64,000 nt of DNA from Acinetobacter sp. TR3 (GTDB taxonomy: Bacteria; Pseudomonadota; Gammaproteobacteria; Pseudomonadales; Moraxellaceae), in contig NZ_CP114264.1 of NCBI RefSeq assembly GCF_027105055.1, positions 2,418,001 to 2,482,000 on the forward strand, written 5' to 3'. The notes below the pieces were generated by a model, which saw nothing but the letters and a program-made list of their open reading frames with translations, made no database searches and was not told the DNA's origin. Below, piece by piece: positions 58,622 to 64,000 of the stretch; the first letter of the stretch is position 1; every line of letters begins with the position of its first letter. A program made the translations under genes and the position numbers.

Positions 58622-60337
58622 ATGCGCGCAAGCCGCTTTTTATTTGCAACGTTAAGAGAAACCCCAAATGATGCTGAAGTCATTTCGCACCAGCTCATGT
58701 TACGTGCGGGGATGATTCGTAAATTAGCTTCTGGTTTATACTCTTGGTTGCCCATGGGAACACGTGTTTTAAAGAAAGTAGATGCGATTGTTCGCGAAGA
58801 AATGAACCGTTCAGGCGCATTAGAAGTATTTATGCCTGTCACTCAACCTGCTGCGCTTTGGGAAGAATCTGGTCGTTTTGAACAATACGGTCCAGAATTA
58901 CTTCGTTTCAAAGATCGTCATGATAATCCATTCGTGCTTGGTCCTACTCATGAAGAAGTCATTACAGATTTGGCACGCAATGAGCTGAAAAGTTATAAGC
59001 AATTACCGGTAAATTTCTATCAAATCCAGACTAAATTCCGTGATGAAATTCGTCCACGTTTCGGTGTAATGCGATCTCGTGAATTTATTATGAAAGATGC
59101 TTATTCTTTCCATGCAACTCAAGCATCGCTACAAGAAACCTATGATGTCATGTATGACACCTATAGCCGTATTTTTACACGCCTTGGGCTAGATTTTCGT
59201 CCAGTACAGGCAGACACAGGTTCTATTGGTGGTTCTGCTTCACACGAGTTTCATGTACTTGCTGCAAGTGGCGAAGATGATATCGCATTTTCCACTGAAT
59301 CTGATTATGCCGCTAACGTTGAAATGGCAGAAGCATTGTTAGTCGGTGAGCGTGCTGCGCCTGCTCAAACAATGACCTTAGTCGATACACCAAATCAGAA
59401 AACAATTGCCGATGTTTGCAAATTTTTAAACAGTGATGCAAAACTATCTGTAAAAGCTTTACTTGTACAAGGTCAAACAGATGAAATTGGCAATACACCA
59501 GTTGTTGCTCTATTCTTACGTGGTGATCACGAATTAAATGATATTAAAGCTGAAAAGCATCCTTTAATTGCTGCACCTTTAGCATTTGCAACTGAAGCAC
59601 AATTAGAACAACACGGTTTAACAGCAGGTTTCTGCGGTCCACAAGGTTTAGTTGAAAAAGGCTTAACCGTGATTGTGGATCGTGCTGCATCCGTATTATC
59701 TGACTTTGTTGCTGGTGCAAATGAAGTCGATAAACATGCGACAGGTGTGAACTGGGAGCGTGATGCAAAATTCACCGAAGTTTATGATTTACGTAATGTT
59801 GTTGAAGGCGACCCTTCTCCAGATGGTAAAGGTACACTTCAAATCAAACGTGGTATTGAAGTCGGTCATATTTTCCAACTCGGTACAAAATACTCAGAAG
59901 CTTTAGGGTGTAAAGTACTCGGTGAAGATGGCAAACCATTCACTGTTACAATGGGATGTTATGGAATTGGTGTAACACGTGTAGTTGCAGCGGCAATTGA
60001 ACAAAATTTTGATGACAAAGGAATTATTTGGCCTCAAGCGATTGCTCCATTCGACATTGCGATTGTGCCAATGAATGCGCATAAATCACCTCGCACCCTT
60101 GAAGCCGCTGAAGCGCTTTATGCTGAATTACAGGCTCAAGGCTATGATGTATTGCTTGATGATCGTAATGAACGCCCAGGAGTAAAATTCTCTGATCTTG
60201 AATTAATGGGTATTCCTCATCGTATTGTCATCGGTGAAAAAGGTCTTGATGCAGGCACTTTTGAGTACAAAGGTCGTCGCGATCTTGAAGCAAGCAATTT
60301 AGGTAAAGATGAACTCTTAGCTAAACTTGTAGGCTAA
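58622..60337 (+). CDS. proS: Prolyl-tRNA synthetase (bacterial type with editing domain)
   Basis: Charges tRNA-Pro. The 571 aa show class II motif 1 around [17 protein letters not shown], motif 2 near [21 protein letters not shown], and motif 3 [18 protein letters not shown]. The INS editing insertion, which clears Ala-tRNA(Pro), lies between motifs 2 and 3, and the anticodon-binding domain is at the C-terminus ([15 protein letters not shown]). AGGA precedes ATG 58622. Confidence 0.98.
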   Translation: MRASRFLFATLRETPNDAEVISHQLMLRAGMIRKLASGLYSWLPMGTRVLKKVDAIVREEMNRSGALEVFMPVTQPAALWEESGRFEQYGPELLRFKDRHDNPFVLGPTHEEVITDLARNELKSYKQLPVNFYQIQTKFRDEIRPRFGVMRSREFIMKDAYSFHATQASLQETYDVMYDTYSRIFTRLGLDFRPVQADTGSIGGSASHEFHVLAASGEDDIAFSTESDYAANVEMAEALLVGERAAPAQTMTLVDTPNQKTIADVCKFLNSDAKLSVKALLVQGQTDEIGNTPVVALFLRGDHELNDIKAEKHPLIAAPLAFATEAQLEQHGLTAGFCGPQGLVEKGLTVIVDRAASVLSDFVAGANEVDKHATGVNWERDAKFTEVYDLRNVVEGDPSPDGKGTLQIKRGIEVGHIFQLGTKYSEALGCKVLGEDGKPFTVTMGCYGIGVTRVVAAAIEQNFDDKGIIWPQAIAPFDIAIVPMNAHKSPRTLEAAEALYAELQAQGYDVLLDDRNERPGVKFSDLELMGIPHRIVIGEKGLDAGTFEYKGRRDLEASNLGKDELLAKLVG

Positions 60338-60353
60338 TCTTTATCCTAGTAAT

Positions 60354-60385
60354 AAAAAAGCCGTTTAATAATAAACGGCTTTTTT
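60354..60385. terminator. Terminator between proS and the YegP-like gene
   Basis: 14 bp stem AAAAAAGCCGTTTA / TAAACGGCTTTTTT with loop ATAA between convergent genes; bidirectional. Confidence 0.92.
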
Positions 60386-60394
60386 ATTGAAAGC

Positions 60395-60730
60395 TTAAGC
60401 TGTTAGATCTTTGATTGTTTCTGAAGAGCCGTTATTTTTAACAGATTCTATCCCTTTATCACGAGATTGCTCAGTTGCATAAAGCTGACTTGTACCAATC
60501 ACCTGATGATTAGCCGCCTTTAAATTAAAATAAGCTTTATCATTTTTTGAGGTTAGTTTTTCATAGCGCGCTTCATCTGAACTATTTTTTTGAACGGATG
60601 CAATCCCATTTAAAGCGGATGCTTTGGTTTTGTAAAGTTCACTATTCAAAATAGCTTCACCATTCCCAGCCTTAAGTACAAAACGATATTGACCATCACT
60701 TGCTTGATTTACCTCAAACCATCCTGCCAT
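60395..60730 (-). CDS. YegP family (DUF1508) protein
   Basis: 111 aa made of two similar repeats, FEVNQASDGQYRFVLKAGNGEAIL...LYKTKASALNGI and ARYEKLTSKNDKAYFNLKAANHQVI...LYATEQSRDKGI, the tandem DUF1508 layout of YegP. GAGG upstream of ATG 60730. Cytosolic; role unknown, often stress-associated. Confidence 0.9.
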   Translation of the reverse strand: MAGWFEVNQASDGQYRFVLKAGNGEAILNSELYKTKASALNGIASVQKNSSDEARYEKLTSKNDKAYFNLKAANHQVIGTSQLYATEQSRDKGIESVKNNGSSETIKDLTA

Positions 60731-60877
60731 AAATACCTCTTTTATTTGAGTTGTTTTGATTGTTATAGCTTTATTTATAGATTATTTTTTATACCAATAG
60801 AAAATGATTTATTGTTCACTTTTGGTAAGTTTTTGAATAGCAAAGGGGCACTGACATACCCCCTTAAATGATTTGAA

Positions 60878-61222
60878 CTAAATCTTTTTTACAAACTCAG
60901 ATTTCAATTTCATTGCACCGATCCCATCGATTTTACAATCAATATTATGTCCATCATTCGCATCAACTAATAAACGAATGCTTTTCACTTTCGTTCCAAC
61001 TTTAACTACAGATGATGAGCCTTTGATTTTTAAATCCTTTATGACAGTGACGCTATCACCATCAACTAAAATATTACCGTTAGCATCTTTAATAATCTCT
61101 TGTTGCTCTGAAGCAGATGTCTCCCCTTCTTTCCATTCATGTGAACATTCAGGGCAGATCAATAAGTCGCCATCTTGGTAAGTATATTCTGATTGGCATT
61201 TTGGGCAGTGTGGGAAAGACAT
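60878..61222 (-). CDS. yjdM: YjdM (PhnA-like) zinc-ribbon protein
   Basis: 114 aa. N-terminal zinc ribbon [21 protein letters not shown], then the PhnA/YjdM domain with [26 protein letters not shown] and [20 protein letters not shown] upstream of the ATG. Despite the PhnA name no phosphonate genes are nearby and the function is unsettled. Confidence 0.92.
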   Translation of the reverse strand: MSFPHCPKCQSEYTYQDGDLLICPECSHEWKEGETSASEQQEIIKDANGNILVDGDSVTVIKDLKIKGSSSVVKVGTKVKSIRLLVDANDGHNIDCKIDGIGAMKLKSEFVKKI

Positions 61223-61288
61223 AAAAACATCTCAAAACCACTATTATGATCGATAGATGCATTTTTTCAAAATTTAAGCTTGAATAGC

Positions 61289-61629
61289 TTATCCAATTAA
61301 GTAATTTTTAAGTACTAGGGCATAATTAAGCTTAGGATCTTTAGCTGCGTAAATGAGTGTTACTTGCTGTTGCTGTGCCATGTCTCTAAGCTGATTTACA
61401 TAAGGGTTACTTTAAGCTCTCCATAATACCCTTCCTGAAAACTCAGCAAATGTCCAACCTTATGACAAAACGCTTTTCTCAATTCAGCTGAGGGGGCAAT
61501 ATCTTTAAGCCATAAATCTAAATGTGCCTGCTGTTTCGATATTCCCATTGGCCGTAATCGATCTACTAATATACGCTGTCCATCAGTCGCTTCTAAAACA
61601 TCATAAATACGTTTAATCTCAATTTTCAC
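61289..61629 (-). pseudogene. DUF488 family gene broken by a -1 frameshift
   Basis: The intact frame from ATG 61629 gives 77 aa (KRIYDVLEATDGQRILVDRLRP, then LDLWLKDIAPSAELRKAF) and stops at 61396 after GELKVTLM. In the neighbouring frame the family C-terminus continues at once, NPYVNQLRDMA then VTLIYAAKDPKLNYALVLKNYLIG, to TAA at 61289-61291. Loss of one A in the A-run of CTTAAAGTAACC explains the break; restored, the protein would have about 113 aa, the normal size. The usual RLWPRG motif also reads RLRPMG. Function of the family is unknown. Confidence 0.85.
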
Positions 61630-61658
61630 ATCAGCCTACCCCACATCTCACAATTTTT

Positions 61659-61994
61659 TCAGCTTTCCATTGAAATATCAACAACCTGCCCTTTTGAATC
61701 AAAACTAACGCAGATAACGTAATTTGTGATCTCATCTGGTAAGGTGAAATCTAAAATTTCATAACTTTCCAGATCACCATCATCCCATCGTGAATCTAAT
61801 ACCAGTAACTCTAAAATTTGCAATAAATTAGGTTTTGATGTGTCAAAATATTTTTCCCAATATTCAGGTTCAACTTCTTCAAGGTGATGTTGAATAAATA
61901 ACTCCACACTATCTTCTGCTTGTTGATTTTCTAAAGCTTCGCGCATGGCAATACGAGCTAATTGTTCTCTATGTTCAAGAATTTCTTCAGACAT
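61659..61994 (-). CDS. Hypothetical protein, possibly DUF2004-like
   Basis: 111 aa from ATG 61994 (GGGGAA upstream; an ATG four codons earlier is less likely). A helical N-terminal half (EEILEHREQLARIAMREALEN, EYWEKYFD) is followed by a beta-rich half: LDFTLPDEITNYVICVSFDSKGQVVDISMES, similar to DUF2004 ends. Cytosolic, acidic. No function known. Confidence 0.68.
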   Translation of the reverse strand: MSEEILEHREQLARIAMREALENQQAEDSVELFIQHHLEEVEPEYWEKYFDTSKPNLLQILELLVLDSRWDDGDLESYEILDFTLPDEITNYVICVSFDSKGQVVDISMES

Positions 61995-62056
61995 AATATT
62001 CCCCAATATGATTAAATATTAAAAATTTAGCTAGTTTGAATTAAGCTAAAGAGTTG

Positions 62057-62503
62057 TTATTCATTTGGAATTTCAGCTTGAATCAGTAACCCCAATAAAT
62101 AAAGAGATTCCTGCCAACCTAAATAACACGCTTCAATAGGAATAATATCAGGTATTCCCTCTTGAATAATATGCACTTCGGTTCCTACTGACACCGATTT
62201 TAATTTTATTGTGACCTGAATTTCACCTAGTAAATTAGGATCATCAAACTTATCGGTATAGCGTAATAATTCATTCGGAATAAGCTCAATGTAAGTCCCT
62301 CCAAATGAATGAATTTGTCCAGTTGAAAAGTTAGTAAATGACATTTTGTATGTTCCACCCTCTTGTGGGTCTAAGTGATGGATTTTGGCAGTAAAACCAT
62401 GAGGTGGCATCCACTTTACCAAGGCATCTGGATCGAGAAAGGCTTTAAAAACACGAGCTGGCGGTGCATTAAATACACGATGTAGTTGTACTGTTCCACT
62501 CAT
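62057..62503 (-). CDS. SRPBCC (AHSA1-like) domain protein
   Basis: 148 aa Bet v 1-type fold: VQLHRVFNAPPARVFKAFLDPDALVKWMPP at the start, GGTYKMSFTNF, and GWQESLYLLGLLIQ at the end, the AHSA1/YndB pattern. This fold binds hydrophobic ligands; the ligand here is unknown. Transcribed on its own. Confidence 0.88.
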   Translation of the reverse strand: MSGTVQLHRVFNAPPARVFKAFLDPDALVKWMPPHGFTAKIHHLDPQEGGTYKMSFTNFSTGQIHSFGGTYIELIPNELLRYTDKFDDPNLLGEIQVTIKLKSVSVGTEVHIIQEGIPDIIPIEACYLGWQESLYLLGLLIQAEIPNE

Positions 62504-62688
62504 TATTATTCTCCGACTAAGTTATTTTTAACTCGTGCATCTATCATAGCGATTTAGTGGTGAGATACTACTCCTTCAATCGCTCAATTGAACCCGAATA
62601 TCTAGAATCTAAAGCTGCTTTTTTGTAAAAAATGGCGCAAAATAGCACTCCATATTTAGTGATAAGAACGCAGCTTTAGGATTAATCT

Positions 62689-63411
62689 ATGAGTCAGCTT
62701 GCTTTTACTGCTTTTAGCTTAAATGGTGTAGATGCGCAAAAATTTCTACAGGGTCAAGTGACTGTTCATGTAGAACGTCTCCCTGAAAATGAAAATCGCT
62801 ATACCGCTATTTGTGACTTAAAAGGACGTATTCATTTTGGGCTATGGATTAAAAGATTAAATCCAGAAAGTTTTGAACTTGTAACCACCCAAGATCAAGC
62901 CGAAGAGTTTTCCAAACATATTAAAAAGTTTGGTGCTTTTTCAAAAATGAAATTAGAAGAAATAGGATCTGTTTTTCCTTCATTAAATGGCATTCAGACT
63001 GAATTTTCTTCTGTAGAGACAGACATCGATGCTTGGCAAATTCAAGCGATTCAGTCAGGTCAAGCATGGATTAGTCAAAGTACAGAACACCTATTTCAAC
63101 CACAAGAACTACGTTTGCATCAACGTGATGGTGTACATTTTGATAAAGGCTGTTATTTAGGTCAGGAAATTGTGGCACGTCTATGGTTTAAAGCAAAACC
63201 AAAACATTGGTTACATTTAATCCAAGCCAAAGATACTGTTCCTTCTCCTGCTAGCCAGCTAAGTAAAGATGTTGAGATTGTGAATAGTGCTGCATTTGAA
63301 GATGGCTATATCGCACTTGTAATTGCAAAACCAGCAGCTTTAGAAGAACTTGGTGTAAAGGTTTTGGATTTACCAGAAGTATTAAATGGTGATGTAGCAC
63401 GACCACAATAA
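62689..63411 (+). CDS. ygfZ: YgfZ folate-binding protein (Fe-S cluster repair/assembly)
   Basis: GcvT-like folate-dependent protein that helps maintain certain Fe-S enzymes. The 240 aa contain the signature DKGCYLGQEIVAR (around residue 157) with its essential Cys, and an N-terminal FSLNGVDAQKFLQGQVTVHV. Slightly short for the family (E. coli 326 aa), mainly through smaller loops and C-terminus, as in other Acinetobacter. Own terminator. Confidence 0.92.
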   Translation: MSQLAFTAFSLNGVDAQKFLQGQVTVHVERLPENENRYTAICDLKGRIHFGLWIKRLNPESFELVTTQDQAEEFSKHIKKFGAFSKMKLEEIGSVFPSLNGIQTEFSSVETDIDAWQIQAIQSGQAWISQSTEHLFQPQELRLHQRDGVHFDKGCYLGQEIVARLWFKAKPKHWLHLIQAKDTVPSPASQLSKDVEIVNSAAFEDGYIALVIAKPAALEELGVKVLDLPEVLNGDVARPQ

Positions 63412-63422
63412 TCGTTTTAAAC

Positions 63423-63448
63423 AAAAGCCCTTTTACTAGGGCTTTTTA
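63423..63448 (+). terminator. Terminator of ygfZ
   Basis: Stem AAAAGCCCT / AGGGCTTTT with a short loop and T5, 12 bp after the stop. Confidence 0.88.
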
Positions 63449-63538
63449 ATTATAAATAAGATCCTTTAATTAAAATTAAGCATATACTCTTATTTAAAAC
63501 AAATACTTTTTATTTTATTCAATTTATTGGAATTACCC

Positions 63539-64000
63539 GTGCTTAAATCTATATTAATTTTTATGATTACGATGTCTACCGCTTTATTTAATATGCAATC
63601 TAGTTTTGCTAACACAGAAAAAATTAATCAAAGAATCCAAAGTCTCCCTAATGAATTAAAACCAGAATTTATAGATAAAACACCTATCCCAGATCTTTAT
63701 ACTCTTTCAAACATCAGAGGCTCTATATGGATAGATGCTTCTGGTCGATATTTAATTTCTGGAGATATTATTGATCTTGAAAATATGCACAACATAGCGG
63801 ACTTCAACTATCAAAAGCATTATGCAATTAACCCCAAACAACTACCCACTGCAAATGCATTAAAAGAGATCAAAGGAAATGGTGAAAGAGTTTTATATGT
63901 TTTTGCCGATCCAGATTGTCCTGCTTGTCAGGCCTTACAAGGTATTCTTGAAGAGGTGGATAACATAACGATCTATACATTCCCTATGGGTTTAACACAT
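63539..64000 (+). CDS. DsbC-like thiol:disulfide isomerase (partial, runs off window)
   Basis: 154 codons are visible from GTG 63539 (GGA about seven bases upstream; ATG codons at 63563 and 63572 are alternatives). A signal peptide ends QSSFA|NTEK. A cystatin-like dimerisation domain follows (GSIWIDASGRYLISGDIIDL), and then the thioredoxin fold begins with VLYVFADPDCPACQALQ, active site CPAC. The DsbC family usually has CGYC, so CPAC is less common and may shift redox properties. Periplasmic isomerase is likely. The C-terminal end lies beyond the window. Confidence 0.82.
   Translation, partial: MLKSILIFMITMSTALFNMQSSFANTEKINQRIQSLPNELKPEFIDKTPIPDLYTLSNIRGSIWIDASGRYLISGDIIDLENMHNIADFNYQKHYAINPKQLPTANALKEIKGNGERVLYVFADPDCPACQALQGILEEVDNITIYTFPMGLTH

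Overview
The window is a 64 kb piece of a gammaproteobacterial chromosome, almost certainly Acinetobacter. The low GC content, a wax ester synthase/diacylglycerol acyltransferase nearly word for word that of A. baylyi, a DcaP-type porin, an ElsL-type cytosolic YkuD protein and the pilG-pilH-pilI-pilJ-chpA cluster all point there. Most genes are core. I see no prophage, integrase, CRISPR array or rRNA.

Layout. (1) 1-6239, minus strand: kdpABCD, a high-affinity K+ pump and its sensor kinase; kdpD runs off the left edge and no kdpF is visible. (2) 6.7-9.6 kb: two tandem FadL-like outer-membrane proteins. (3) 9.7-13.1 kb: thrH, a [4Fe-4S]-type cysH, a 266 bp MITE-like element, and the wax synthase gene directly behind it. 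(4) 13.1-17.8 kb, minus strand: mreB-mreC-mreD-maf-rng, cell shape and envelope. (5) 18-21.3 kb: gatC-gatA-gatB amidotransferase. (6) 21.4-27.2 kb: accessory-looking DNA with a DUF262/DUF1524 (GmrSD-like) gene broken by an in-frame amber codon, an M15-like protein and four poorly known secreted proteins. (7) 27.3-43.1 kb: transport and envelope genes: SbmA, a patatin lipoprotein, AGCS and GltS amino-acid symporters, a DcaP-like porin, a nitroreductase, a Bcr/CflA pump, a YccS-like FUSC protein, a PepSY-flavodoxin-reductase fusion and an ElyC-like protein. (8) 43.7-44.5 kb, minus strand: three tRNA-Val(UAC) and three tRNA-Asp(GUC) genes behind a consensus sigma-70 promoter. (9) 44.7-48.3 kb: ElsL-like, YbaN, DUF1853, a tiny entericidin-like lipoprotein and dapE. 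(10) 48.4-57.5 kb, minus strand: the Pil-Chp chemosensory operon controlling type IV pili. Its ChpA carries a near-identical tandem duplication of an Hpt domain. (11) 57.8-64 kb: proS, small conserved proteins, a frameshifted DUF488 gene, ygfZ and the start of a DsbC-like gene.

Several genes converge on peptidoglycan and envelope biology: mreBCD, maf, the ElsL-like protein, dapE and ElyC-like. The Pil-Chp cluster is a complete sensory pathway. The best leads for follow-up are the duplicated Hpt domain in ChpA, the amber-interrupted DUF262 gene, the MITE in the wax-synthase promoter region, two perfect palindromic operator candidates, and the structured tRNA array. I found no convincing wholly new multi-gene system.
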